From positions 372,001 to 436,000 of the forward strand of contig JACKDU010000004.1 in the NCBI GenBank assembly GCA_020633335.1: a stretch of 64,000 nt of DNA. The letters are read 5' to 3'. A model generated the notes under the pieces. That model was not told the DNA's origin. It saw only the letters and a program-made list of their open reading frames with translations, and ran no database searches. The translations under genes and the position numbers were made by a program. The DNA comes from Myxococcales bacterium (GTDB lineage Bacteria; Myxococcota_A; Polyangia; Nannocystales; Nannocystaceae). Below are positions 25,627 through 33,903 of the stretch, in pieces (positions within the stretch are counted from its first letter, which is position 1; each line of letters begins with the position of its first letter).

Positions 25627-26418
25627 ATGCGTACTCACGACCTTGCTCCTCGCCACCGGGGCCTCCGGGCCCTCCGTCACCTCACCCTCGCCGCGCTCGC
25701 CAGCGCGCTCCTCCCGCTCACCGGCTGTGTGATCACCATCGGCGATCACGTCGGCGGACACGGCGGAGACGACGACTTCGACGCGATCGAGGCCTGCTAC
25801 GACGACTACGAGGAGTGCGTCGACGATGCCGACGGCAACGCCCTCTTCATCGACGCCTGCGGCGAGGCGCTCGACGCCTGCCTCGAGGCCAACGGCGGCG
25901 CCTCGGCGGGCGACTCGGCGGGTGACTCCGCTGGCGACTCGGCCGGTGACTCCGCCGGCGACTCGGCCGGTGACTCCGCCGGCGACTCCGCCGGCGACTC
26001 CGCCGGCGACGCGGTCCCGCAGATCTGCATCGACCTCCACATCAACTGCCTGGCCAACGCCGAGACCCTCCTCGAGGTCGAGGCCTGCGAGGGCCTCTTC
26101 GACCACTGCGCCCACCCGGCCGCCTGCGAGGGCGATTGCCCGAACAAGTGCCCGGATCCCGAGCTCGGCGCCTGCCTCGACCAGTTCACCGGCTGCGTCG
26201 CCGGGGCCCAGACCGAGGCGGAGGTCGACGCCTGCACCGCCGGCTTCGACGCCTGCGTCGTCGAGATCGGCGGCTCCGAGTGCCTCCCCGACGTCGACCC
26301 GGACCACCTCGACGAGTGCCTCGCCGAGCACGAGCTCTGCACCGCCTGCGCCGACAGCGATGAGCAGATCGTCGCCTGCAAGGACGTCTTCGACGCCTGC
26401 GTCAACCCGCCGGTCTAG
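25627..26418 (+). CDS. Cys-rich lipoprotein with (SAGD)n stalk
   Basis: 263 residues. The signal peptide ends in the lipobox LTGC. The mature part holds short helical modules with regularly spaced Cys (IEACYDDYEECVDD, IDACGEALDACLEA, VEACEGLFDHCAHP, VDACTAGFDACVVE, VACKDVFDACVN), that is, repeated C-x6/7-C pairs probably forming disulfide-linked helical hairpins. Between modules one and two is a stalk of nine exact SAGD tetrapeptides. The protein is highly acidic. No family recognised; a cell-surface location is likely. A hairpin terminator follows. Confidence 0.82.
   Translation: MRTHDLAPRHRGLRALRHLTLAALASALLPLTGCVITIGDHVGGHGGDDDFDAIEACYDDYEECVDDADGNALFIDACGEALDACLEANGGASAGDSAGDSAGDSAGDSAGDSAGDSAGDSAGDSAGDAVPQICIDLHINCLANAETLLEVEACEGLFDHCAHPAACEGDCPNKCPDPELGACLDQFTGCVAGAQTEAEVDACTAGFDACVVEIGGSECLPDVDPDHLDECLAEHELCTACADSDEQIVACKDVFDACVNPPV
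25903..26010 (+). repeat. Nine tandem 12-bp units encoding SAGD
   Basis: Nine head-to-tail 12-mers (TCCGCCGGCGAC and synonymous variants TCGGCCGGTGAC, TCGGCGGGCGAC) keep the amino acids exactly while third bases alternate, so the tract is under protein-level constraint or arose by recent slippage with variants. Confidence 0.9.
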
Positions 26419-26443
26419 CGGGTCGCGCTCCGCGAGCGCGGGG

Positions 26444-26469
26444 GCGCCCGCCGGCGATCCGGCGGGTGC
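26444..26469. terminator. Hairpin between convergent genes
   Basis: GCGCCCGCCGG and CCGGCGGGTGC form an 11-bp stem (one G-T pair) with a CGAT loop, 26 bases after the Cys-rich lipoprotein stop. It serves as a terminator candidate for it and, in reverse, for the P450 gene. Confidence 0.65.
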
Positions 26470-26475
26470 TCTCAC

Positions 26476-26491
26476 ATGTCCATCCGGACAT
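26476..26491. promoter_or_regulatory. 16-bp dyad, copy B
   Basis: ATGTCCATCCGGACAT: perfect 6-bp arms with a 4-base loop, six bases after the hairpin at 26444-26469 and just past the P450 stop. Related to the dyads at 20746 and 39460. Confidence 0.55.
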
Positions 26492-26496
26492 CCTCG

Positions 26497-27897
26497 CTAG
26501 CGCCGGCTTGCCCGCGCCCAGATCCCCCCCTGGGGGGTCAGGCTGGTGGTCGGCAGCGGCCGCACCGGGCGATCGCTGAGGGGCGCGAAGCGGAAGCGCT
26601 GGGCCATCATCGCCAGCGCCGCCTGGCCCTCGACGAGCGCGAGCTCCTTGCCGATGCAGAGGCGCTGGCCGGCGCCGAAGGGGATGAAGGCGAAGGGGTG
26701 GCGCCCCGCGGCCTTCTCGTCGGCGAAGCGCTCGGGCTCGAAGCGCTCCGGCGCCTCCCAGAACCCGGGGTGGCGGTGATAGAGGTAGATCGGCAGGACC
26801 ACCGTGCTCCCGGCCGGGATCCGCACGCCGTCGATCGCGTCGTCGGCGACCGCCGTCCGCGGCAGCCACGAGGCCGACGGGTAGAGGCGCATCGTCTCCA
26901 TCAGGATCTGGCGGGCGTAGGGGAGGCGCCGGAGATCGTCGGCGGTCGGCCGGCGATCGCCGAGGACCCCGTCGACCTCCTCGCGGAGGCGCGCCATCAC
27001 CTCGGGGTGGCGCATCAGGAGGTAGATCGCCCATGAGAGCGCGAGCGCGGTCGTCTCGTAGCCGGCGAGGAAGATCCCGACCGCCTCGTCGAGGACCTGC
27101 TCGTCGCTCATCGGCGCGCCGGTCTCGGCGTCGACGGCGTCGCTGAGGAGCGCCAGGAGGGTCCCCTCCCCCGCCCCCGCGCCCTCGCCCCGCTGGCGGG
27201 CGACCAGGCGAGCGACCAGCGCGCGGATCGTCGTCCGGGCCGCGCGGAAGCGGCGACGCCCCGGCACCGGGAGCCAGCGCGGGAGCCCGTGGGCGACGAC
27301 GCCGACCATCGTGTAGCGCTGGATCACCGGGAGCTCGCTGGCGATCACGGCGATCTCCTCCTGGCTCACGTGATCGCCGAACATCGTCCGCGAGATCACC
27401 TGCATCGTGATCTCGGTCATCCGCGCGCTGACGTCGAGCTCGGGCGCGAGATCGGGCCACCCGCGGAGGCTGTCATCGATCGCGCCGATCACCGTCTCGA
27501 CCATCGCGGCGATCCGCTGGCGGTGGAATTGCGGCTGCATCAGCCGCCGCTGCCGGAGCCAGCGATCGCCCTCGCTGACGATGATCCCGTCGCCGAGGAG
27601 CTCGCGCAGCGACCCCCAGAAGCCGCCGCCCTTGCGGTAGTTGGCGACGTTGTCGCGGAAGACCCGCTGGGCGTGGCTCGGGTCGCAGAGGACGATCGGC
27701 GCGCCCGGGAGATTGAGCGCGAAGATCTCGCCCTTCTCGCGGCGGAGCGCCTCGAGGTAGTCGAAGCGATCGCGGGCGAGGCCGGCCAGGGGACCGACGA
27801 TCGGGATCCCGCGGCGCCGCGGCGCGTCGACGAGTCCGGGCGGGGCGTCGGGGCACGGGGCGGAGGCGGAGTCGAGGGGCTCGGCGTGGACGGTCAT
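26497..27897 (-). CDS. Cytochrome P450
   Basis: 466 residues, start at MTVHAEPLDSASAPCPDAPP. The classical P450 signatures are present: I-helix oxygen-binding AGYETTALALSW, K-helix ETMRLY (ExxR), PERF-like FEPERFADE, and the haem-binding loop FGAGQRLCIG with the thiolate Cys near residue 414. No N-terminal membrane anchor is seen, so it is soluble. The sequence resembles CYP102/CYP4-like class fatty-acid or xenobiotic hydroxylases more than actinobacterial CYP105 types; the substrate is not predictable. It stands alone on its strand, with no ferredoxin or reductase gene nearby. Confidence 0.95.
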   Translation of the reverse strand: MTVHAEPLDSASAPCPDAPPGLVDAPRRRGIPIVGPLAGLARDRFDYLEALRREKGEIFALNLPGAPIVLCDPSHAQRVFRDNVANYRKGGGFWGSLRELLGDGIIVSEGDRWLRQRRLMQPQFHRQRIAAMVETVIGAIDDSLRGWPDLAPELDVSARMTEITMQVISRTMFGDHVSQEEIAVIASELPVIQRYTMVGVVAHGLPRWLPVPGRRRFRAARTTIRALVARLVARQRGEGAGAGEGTLLALLSDAVDAETGAPMSDEQVLDEAVGIFLAGYETTALALSWAIYLLMRHPEVMARLREEVDGVLGDRRPTADDLRRLPYARQILMETMRLYPSASWLPRTAVADDAIDGVRIPAGSTVVLPIYLYHRHPGFWEAPERFEPERFADEKAAGRHPFAFIPFGAGQRLCIGKELALVEGQAALAMMAQRFRFAPLSDRPVRPLPTTSLTPQGGIWARASRR

Positions 27898-28057
27898 GGT
27901 GCTGGAGTGTCCCCGGGCGGCAAAACGATTCCGGTCCGCTCGCGCCGCCGCGATTGCTGGCGGGGATCCTCCCACATCCGCCTACGCCCTTCCAGGCGCG
28001 GGCCCGCGCGTCCGATCGCCGCCGCGACGGCGGCTAGCGCCGAAACACCAACGAGGC

Positions 28058-30217
28058 TCAGATGCTGACGCCGAAGACGAAGCCCGGCCAGATCAGCAGC
28101 CAATCGTCGCGGTAGCTCGCGTAGGGATAACCTGGCCGAAAGTGCTCGTTGGTCCCGCTCAGGTCGACCGCGAAGTTCGCGGTCGGCCCGCCGTAGATCG
28201 AGAAGCGGCGGTGGGGCTGCCAGCCGAGCATCAGCCGCAGCGAGTCGACGACCCGGGGGACGCCGGGGCGCTCGAGGCCGGGCTGGACCCCGTAGATCAC
28301 GTTGTCGACGTCGATGAAGAGGCGCTCGGTCGGTCGGAAGCGGCCGCCGAGGCCGGCGCCGACCATCCAGCTCGCGCCCGCGCCGAAGGGGTGGAGGCCG
28401 GCCGTGAGGAGCGCGTAGGTCCGCCGCGACGCCAGCCGGAGCCCGAGGTTGAGGGCCGCGAGATCGGAGGTCCAGACGTCGAGGTGGATCCCGCCCTTGC
28501 GGCTGATCGGCAGGAGGCCTATCGACACGTCAGCGTCGTCGGCGAAGTTGACGAGGCCGAGCTGGAGCCCGTCGACCCGGCCGCGGGTGACGTTGACCAG
28601 GCCGATCGACGCCCCCCGCAGCGACCCCGAGGTGTTGACGAGGCCGAGCTGGAGGCCGCGCGCGCGCGCGGCGTAGCTGGCGATCCCGGCCGCCTGGACG
28701 CCGCGGAGCTCGCCCGCGTAGTTGAAGATCGCCGAGGCCTGGAGGCCGCGGAGCTCCTCGTCGGCGACGCTCGCCAGGCCCGACCACTGGAGGCCGGTGA
28801 AGCGGGCGCCGGCGCTGGTGATGAGCGCCGCCTGGACGCCGAGGCCCTCGCCGTTGAGCCGCGCGAGGCCGCCGGCGGTCTGGAGGCCGATGAGCCCCTC
28901 GTCGATCACCCCGGCCCCGAGGGCGAAGCTCGCCCCCTCGATCCGCGCGACCCGATCGTAGCCGAAGGAGATCGAGCCGCGGTTGGTCAGGCGGGCGCCG
29001 CCGTGGCGGCCGTTGAGCGAGAGCTTTGGGGTCAGGCCGATGTTGAAGGGGACGACCTCGGGGGCCGGCGGCGGCGGCGGCTCGGGGCCCTCGGGGCCGC
29101 GGGCGACCGTCTTCTCGGGCTCGAGCTTGATCAGCGCGCCGGCGTCGATGAGCGCCGACTCGCCGTCGCGGATCGTCACGCTCGCCCGCCAGATCGACGC
29201 GCCGTCGTCGACCGTGATCCGGTAGGTGCCGGGCTCGAGCGCGAGCGCGATCGGCCCGGCGCCGGCCGGCTTGTGGAGCTCGGCCTCGAGGTTGCCGGCG
29301 CTGTCGCGGATGAAGACGCGGCCGCCGATCGCCGCGGCGATCTCGACGCTCGCGGTCGACTCCCGGAGGTCGGTGATCACGAGGTCGCCGCTGCCGGCGA
29401 GCTGGATCTCGTAGGCCGCGTGCTGGGGCCCGCCCTGGGTGCCCTCGGTCCGCGCGAGGGTCTCGTCGAAGGCGAAGCGGTAGGCCTCGTTGAGGGTGAC
29501 CAGGCGATCGCCGTTGGCGTCGGCGGCCCCGCGGAGGCCGGTGACCAGGTAGTGGGTGAAGAAGGAGCCGCGGATCCGGTCGGACTCCTGGGCGGCCTCG
29601 TCGGCCGAGCTCGAGGTCAGGAAGGCGTGCCCCATCACCGAGGGCCCGCCGACCAGGAAGGGCTCGCGCCGCGTGCCGCCCTTGAGGCGGGTGAAGGCCC
29701 CGGACGCGCAGGAGTCGAGGATCGCGATCCGGACCTCGGCCGGGATCGCGTCGATCATCGCCCGCAGATCGCGGTAGCCGACCAGCTCCTCGCCGATCAG
29801 GAGGCCGCTCTCGTCGGAGTGGCCGGAGTAGTAGAAGATCAGCTCGACCCGCTCGCCGCGGGCCTGGGCCGCCCGCACCCGCGTGGCCGTCCGCTCGAAG
29901 CCCCGCCGGAGGCCGGCGATGTCGGGGTCGTCGAGGACCAGGCGATCGCCCGCGTCGACGCCCCCGAGATCGGCGAGCACCCGGGCGAGCGCGAGCGCGT
30001 CCTTGTCGGCGTAGCGCAGGCGCGCGCGCCCGTTGCCGCCGTCGTTGACGCCGACGACGAGGGCGATCCGCCGGGTCCCCTGGAGCTCGGTCGGCGTCCT
30101 CGCCTCGACGCTCGGGGCGTCGCTCGCCCGGCGCGCGGCCGCCCCGGCGCCGGCCGGCGCGAGGGCGATCCCGAGGCCGATGAGCGCGGCGCGAAGCGAC
30201 GCCCGACGCCCCCGCAT
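28058..30217 (-). CDS. Caspase-like (C14) protein with beta-repeat C-terminus
   Basis: 719 residues. The signal peptide MRGRRASLRAALIGLGIALA ends near AGAGAAA. A caspase/metacaspase fold (about residues 48-270) has the catalytic His in FYYSGHSDESG (H133) and Cys in ILDSCASGAF (C170). A beta-rich linker domain follows, with VFIRDSAGNLEAELHKPAG. The last ~300 residues contain GLQ/GLVN-type repeats (GLQTAGGLARLNGEGLGVQA, GLQLGLVNTSGSLRGASIGL), probably an outer-membrane or surface beta structure. Both catalytic residues are intact, so a secreted cysteine peptidase is expected. It is coupled to the upstream gene by a TGATG overlap. Confidence 0.87.
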   Translation of the reverse strand: MRGRRASLRAALIGLGIALAPAGAGAAARRASDAPSVEARTPTELQGTRRIALVVGVNDGGNGRARLRYADKDALALARVLADLGGVDAGDRLVLDDPDIAGLRRGFERTATRVRAAQARGERVELIFYYSGHSDESGLLIGEELVGYRDLRAMIDAIPAEVRIAILDSCASGAFTRLKGGTRREPFLVGGPSVMGHAFLTSSSADEAAQESDRIRGSFFTHYLVTGLRGAADANGDRLVTLNEAYRFAFDETLARTEGTQGGPQHAAYEIQLAGSGDLVITDLRESTASVEIAAAIGGRVFIRDSAGNLEAELHKPAGAGPIALALEPGTYRITVDDGASIWRASVTIRDGESALIDAGALIKLEPEKTVARGPEGPEPPPPPAPEVVPFNIGLTPKLSLNGRHGGARLTNRGSISFGYDRVARIEGASFALGAGVIDEGLIGLQTAGGLARLNGEGLGVQAALITSAGARFTGLQWSGLASVADEELRGLQASAIFNYAGELRGVQAAGIASYAARARGLQLGLVNTSGSLRGASIGLVNVTRGRVDGLQLGLVNFADDADVSIGLLPISRKGGIHLDVWTSDLAALNLGLRLASRRTYALLTAGLHPFGAGASWMVGAGLGGRFRPTERLFIDVDNVIYGVQPGLERPGVPRVVDSLRLMLGWQPHRRFSIYGGPTANFAVDLSGTNEHFRPGYPYASYRDDWLLIWPGFVFGVSI

Positions 30218-31077
30218 CACCCGCCCTCCGCGCTGGCCTTGACCAGGGTGATCGCGCTCTGCCGGAGCTCGGGCCCGAGCTCGAGGGACCCACGGAGCCC
30301 GTGATCGTCGCGGCGCGCGAGCGCCTGGGCGGCCGCCTCGACCCCGGCCAGCGCCTCCGCCGAGGGCCCGGTGACGAAGAAGAAGCGCTCGAAGCCCGGG
30401 GCGTCGTCGAGCTCGTAGGCCGCGCTCAGCGGGATCGCGCCGCCCTGGAGGAGGGGCGCGTCGGCGGGGCCGCCGGGGGGCGGGAGGTGGATCGTGACCA
30501 CCCCATCGCCGTCGATCGAGACGATCACCCCGTGGGCCGCGCCGGCCGCGACGTAGCTGACCTGAAGGACATCTCCCGCCCGGACCGCGGCCCGATCGGC
30601 GAGGCGCTCGGCGGCGTCGCCGGCCTTGCGGTAGATCTCGAGGTGGGGCTCCAGGCCCTTGAGGCGGACGGTGTCGGGGCCGCCGGCGGTGTCGGGATCG
30701 CCGGCGGTGTCGGCCGCGCTGGCCGTCGTCGAGCCTGGCCCTTCGGACATCCCGTCCCCCTGGGTGCGGACCACCAGGACGACCGCGGCCGCGGCCACCA
30801 GCGCCGGCGCGGCCATCCACCAGGCGGCGCGGGCCCGCTGACGGCGCTCGGCGAGGCGACGCTCGATCACCGCGGCCGCCCGCGCCGGCGGGTGGGCGGC
30901 GAGGATCGCCTCGTTCGACGCCTCGATCGCCGCCAGCCGCTCGGCCTCGCTGGGGCCGCCAGCCGCCGCGATCCGGGCCCGCAGCGCCGCGGCCTCGCCC
31001 TCCGAGAGCTCGCCGAGCGCGAGGCGCTCGATCAGGAGCTCCGGCACCTCCTTCTCCGCCGGCGTCCGCCGCTCCAT
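30217..31077 (-). CDS. Membrane protein with DUF4384-like domain, anti-sigma-like
   Basis: 286 residues. The cytoplasmic part (1-87) starts with an acidic helical segment of the anti-sigma zinc-finger type layout (LLIERLALGELSEGEAAAL) but lacks the His/Cys ligands. One transmembrane helix (WMAAPALVAAAAVVLVV) follows. Outside it is a domain like DUF4384 (VRAGDVLQVSYVAAGAAHGV, then IDGDGVVTIHLPPPGG), commonly found next to caspase-like genes. The start is taken as the ATG sharing one base with the sigma factor stop (TGATG); a GTG one codon earlier would also overlap. It probably controls the sigma factor and/or the caspase protein (inference). Confidence 0.75.
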   Translation of the reverse strand: MERRTPAEKEVPELLIERLALGELSEGEAAALRARIAAAGGPSEAERLAAIEASNEAILAAHPPARAAAVIERRLAERRQRARAAWWMAAPALVAAAAVVLVVRTQGDGMSEGPGSTTASAADTAGDPDTAGGPDTVRLKGLEPHLEIYRKAGDAAERLADRAAVRAGDVLQVSYVAAGAAHGVIVSIDGDGVVTIHLPPPGGPADAPLLQGGAIPLSAAYELDDAPGFERFFFVTGPSAEALAGVEAAAQALARRDDHGLRGSLELGPELRQSAITLVKASAEGG

Positions 31078-31583
31078 CACGCCGCCTCCTCCCCGGCCAC
31101 GCCGTCCGCGGCGAGCGTCGCCTCGACCAGCGCCTTGACCTTGCGCAGGCGCTTGCGGACCCCGGAGACCGAGAGGCCGACCGCCTCGGCGACCTCCTCG
31201 AGGGTCATCCCGTCGTGGAGGTGCATCACCGCGATCGTCGCGGTCGACACCGGCTCGCGCCCGAGGGCGCGGTCGAGGAGCGAGCGGGCGTGGGCGATCT
31301 CCTCGGTCCGGGTCGCCTCGGCGATCCGCTGGAGGACCTCGGTCGACGGATCCTCGGGCCGCCGCGCCTGCGAGCGGATCCGGTTGAGCGAGAGGTTGGT
31401 GGCGATCCGGTAGAGCAGGCTCGAGACGCCGCGGTCGTCGAGGCGCTGCTGGTGGACCAGGAGGTTTACGAAGACGTCATGCATGGTGTCGACAGCCAGC
31501 GCCTCGTCGCGGAGGAGCCGGCGGCAGCGGCGGAGGACCATCGGTCCATATCGCCGGTAGGTTTCTTCGACATCGATGGGCAC
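31077..31583 (-). CDS. ECF-type sigma-70 family factor
   Basis: 168 residues from a GTG. Region 2 (about 5-70) contains YGPMVLRRCRRLLRDEALAV and HDVFVNLLVHQQRLDD; region 4 (about 110-160) contains MTLEEVAEAVGLSVSGVRKR, a helix-turn-helix for the -35 element. There is no region 1.1 or 3, as in ECF factors. It heads a three-gene coupled operon with a membrane anti-sigma-like protein and a caspase-like protein, so it most likely transduces an envelope signal. Confidence 0.9.
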   Translation of the reverse strand: MPIDVEETYRRYGPMVLRRCRRLLRDEALAVDTMHDVFVNLLVHQQRLDDRGVSSLLYRIATNLSLNRIRSQARRPEDPSTEVLQRIAEATRTEEIAHARSLLDRALGREPVSTATIAVMHLHDGMTLEEVAEAVGLSVSGVRKRLRKVKALVEATLAADGVAGEEAA

Positions 31584-31770
31584 CGGGGCGAGCCCTCGCT
31601 TCCCTCACTCGAACACCGTCGACGGCCGAGAGTGTCACCACCACCCCCAAAAAAGGCGAGCGCGGATCTGCCCCGGCCTCACCCGCCCCTCCGGAGGCGC
31701 TGCGCGTCCTGCGGACCGCCGCGATCTTGCGCTTGACGAAGCGGCCGGCGATCGCCGGTGATCGCCGGCG

Positions 31771-32910
31771 ATGTCCGCCCTCACCTCGACCGCCCGCCTC
31801 CTCCCCCTCGCCCTCCTCGCCGCCGGCTGCCAGGGCTTCGCCACCGGCTCGTCGAGCGCGTCCGCGAGCGGCAGCGGCAGCGGGATCTCGGCCGCCAACA
31901 TCCTCGGCGCCGGCGAGGCGATCGCCTGCCCCGAGCTGGTCAGCGGCGGCTCGGTGCTCGGCGCCAAGTTCGACGCCAACGCGCGGATCAGCGCGAAGGT
32001 GGCCGCCTTCGTCCAGGCGACCAAGGACCTCGTCGCGGTCTCGAAGAAGGTCGAGCTCGAGGTCCAGGACGCGTGCAAGCGGATCGGCGCCGACCTCGGG
32101 ATGAGCCCGGCCGAGCTCGCCGCGGTCGAGGGGCCGGCGGGGGGCGCAAAGGGCGCGTGTGCTGGACTTTCGGCCAAGATCGACGCCGCCCTCACCGGTG
32201 GGATCAAGATCGAGGCGAGCTACGAGCCCCCGCACTGCCAGATCAACGCCTCGGCGAAGGCGAGCTGCGACGCGACCTGCAAGGTCGAGGTGGATCCCGG
32301 GGAGATCGTCGCAAAATGTGAGCCCGCCAAGCTCTCGGGGACCTGCGAGGGCACCTGCAAGGGGACCTGCGAGGGCACCTGCAACGGCCAGTGCAGCGGC
32401 GAGTGCACGGCGAAGGACGCCCAGGGGCGCTGCGTCGGCCAGTGCAAGGGCGAGTGCCACGGCTCGTGCAGCGCGACCTGCCACGCCCACTGCGAGGGGA
32501 GCTGGAAGGCGCCGAAGTGCGAGGGGCACGTCACCCCGCCCTCGGTCGACGCCGACTGCCAGGCGAGCTGCAAGGCGCGGGCGGAGATCACCAGCGAGTG
32601 CACCAAGCCCCACCTCGAGCTCAAGGCCTCGCAGAACACCGCGCTCGTCGGCAAGCTCCTCGCAAGCGCGGCCGTCCACGTGCCCACGCTCCTGGTCGCC
32701 GAGGTCAAGCTCGGCCGGCAAGCGGCCGGCGAGATCCGGACGCTCGTGCGCCTCGGCAACGAGCTCTCCGGGCGCCTTAAGGGCGCGGGAAATCGCGCGA
32801 TCGCCTGCGTCTCGGCGGCCGCGAGCGCGGCGGTCCAGGCCTCCGCGAGCATCTCGGTGTCGGTGCAGGCGAGCGCGAGCGTGTCAGGAAAGGTGGGCGC
32901 CTCGATCTAG
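31771..32910 (+). CDS. Lipoprotein with CxGxC tetrapeptide repeats
   Basis: 379 residues. MSALTSTARLLPLALLAAGC gives the lipobox, followed by a short Ser/Gly spacer. A helical segment (about residues 55-130) comes next. Residues about 160-275 are built from four-residue GTCxG steps (SGTCEGTCKGTCEGTCNGQC, continuing through QCKGECHGSCSATCHAHC), giving a Cys at every fourth position. The last ~90 residues are helical and Ala/Ser-rich. Regular C-x3-C spacing would line all thiols along one face, suiting a disulfide ladder or metal binding. Proteins of this kind occur in myxobacteria without known function. Confidence 0.85.
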   Translation: MSALTSTARLLPLALLAAGCQGFATGSSSASASGSGSGISAANILGAGEAIACPELVSGGSVLGAKFDANARISAKVAAFVQATKDLVAVSKKVELEVQDACKRIGADLGMSPAELAAVEGPAGGAKGACAGLSAKIDAALTGGIKIEASYEPPHCQINASAKASCDATCKVEVDPGEIVAKCEPAKLSGTCEGTCKGTCEGTCNGQCSGECTAKDAQGRCVGQCKGECHGSCSATCHAHCEGSWKAPKCEGHVTPPSVDADCQASCKARAEITSECTKPHLELKASQNTALVGKLLASAAVHVPTLLVAEVKLGRQAAGEIRTLVRLGNELSGRLKGAGNRAIACVSAAASAAVQASASISVSVQASASVSGKVGASI

Positions 32911-32992
32911 GCGCCGACGGATCCACGAGCGAGCCCGAACAAGGTTCCGTCGGGTCACCCTCGCCGGACTCCGTGTTACCGTATCGGACCAC

Positions 32993-33214
32993 ATGGCGAC
33001 CCATGAGCTCGATTGCAAGGGGCTGAACTGCCCGATGCCGATCGTCCGCCTGAGCCAGGCGATGCGACGTCTCGAGGCCGGTGAGCAGATCATCATCGAG
33101 GCCGACGACCCCGCGTTCCGGGCCGATCTCGAGGCCTGGGTGCGCCGCTTCGGCCACCAGATCATCTCCTTCGACGCCGGCCCGATCCAGCGCGCGGTCG
33201 TCGTCAAGAGCTAG
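32993..33214 (+). CDS. TusA-family sulfur carrier
   Basis: 73 residues, MATHELDCKGLNCPMPIVRL onward. The CPxP motif around C13 is diagnostic of TusA/SirA/YedF-type proteins; C13 carries persulfide sulfur in the family, and there is an additional C8. The beta-alpha-beta-alpha-beta layout is complete (IIIEADDPAFRADLEAWVRR and AVVVKS at the end). It starts the cluster TusA-DsrE-histidine kinase with 9 and 17 base gaps. It is likely to pass sulfur or act in redox signalling with the neighbouring DsrE protein. Confidence 0.92.
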   Translation: MATHELDCKGLNCPMPIVRLSQAMRRLEAGEQIIIEADDPAFRADLEAWVRRFGHQIISFDAGPIQRAVVVKS

Positions 33215-33223
33215 GGGGCGACG

Positions 33224-33886
33224 ATGACGACGACCCCCGGAGCCCTCGCCGGCCTCGACCCCGCGCTCGCCGCGGAGATCGAGCGGCTGATCGACGCCCG
33301 GGTCGACGCCCGCCTCGGCGAGATCGCGGCGGCGGCCGCCGCCTCGGAGCGCGCCGGCCTCGAGGCGACCCTCGCCGACGCCTGCGCCCGCCTCGATCGC
33401 CTCGAGGCCGGCGCCCAGATCGACCGCGTGAGCATCCTGGTCTTCAGCGGCGACCTCGATCGTCTGATGTCGGCCTTTATCATCGCCACCGGCGCGACCG
33501 CGATGGGCTTCGAGGTCGCGATGTACTTCACCTTCTGGGGCCTGGTCGCCCTCAAGAAGCAGACGATCTTCGAGAGCAAGAGCGTCCCCGAGAAGATGCT
33601 CGCGGCGATGCTCCCCGGCGGCGCCGCGACGGTCGGCACCTCGCGCCTCAACATGATGGGGATGGGCCCGGCGCTCTTCCGCCGGCTCATGCGCAAGCAC
33701 CACGTCGAGACCCTCCCCGACCTGATCAACCTCGCCCGCGAGCTCGGCGTCCGGATGGTCGCCTGCCAGATGGCGATGGGGGTGATGGGCCTGAAGCGCG
33801 AGGAGCTGATCGACGGCCTGGTCTACGGCGGCGCGGTGACCTACCTCGGCGACGCCGTCGACTCCAAGGTGACGCTCTTCATCTAG
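33224..33886 (+). CDS. DsrE/F-like protein
   Basis: 220 residues. The N-terminal ~65 residues are Ala/Arg-rich coiled coil, followed by a DsrE/DsrF-like domain (VSILVFSGDLDRLMSAFIIA) with a candidate active Cys, C181, in RMVACQMAMGVMGLKREELI. The MMGMGP and YLGDA segments match the DsrE-like sulfurtransferase/peroxiredoxin relatives typically encoded beside TusA. It probably exchanges sulfur with the TusA protein nine bases upstream. Cytoplasmic or membrane-associated. Confidence 0.88.
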   Translation: MTTTPGALAGLDPALAAEIERLIDARVDARLGEIAAAAAASERAGLEATLADACARLDRLEAGAQIDRVSILVFSGDLDRLMSAFIIATGATAMGFEVAMYFTFWGLVALKKQTIFESKSVPEKMLAAMLPGGAATVGTSRLNMMGMGPALFRRLMRKHHVETLPDLINLARELGVRMVACQMAMGVMGLKREELIDGLVYGGAVTYLGDAVDSKVTLFI

Positions 33887-33903
33887 GCGAGGCGGTACGA
33901 GCG

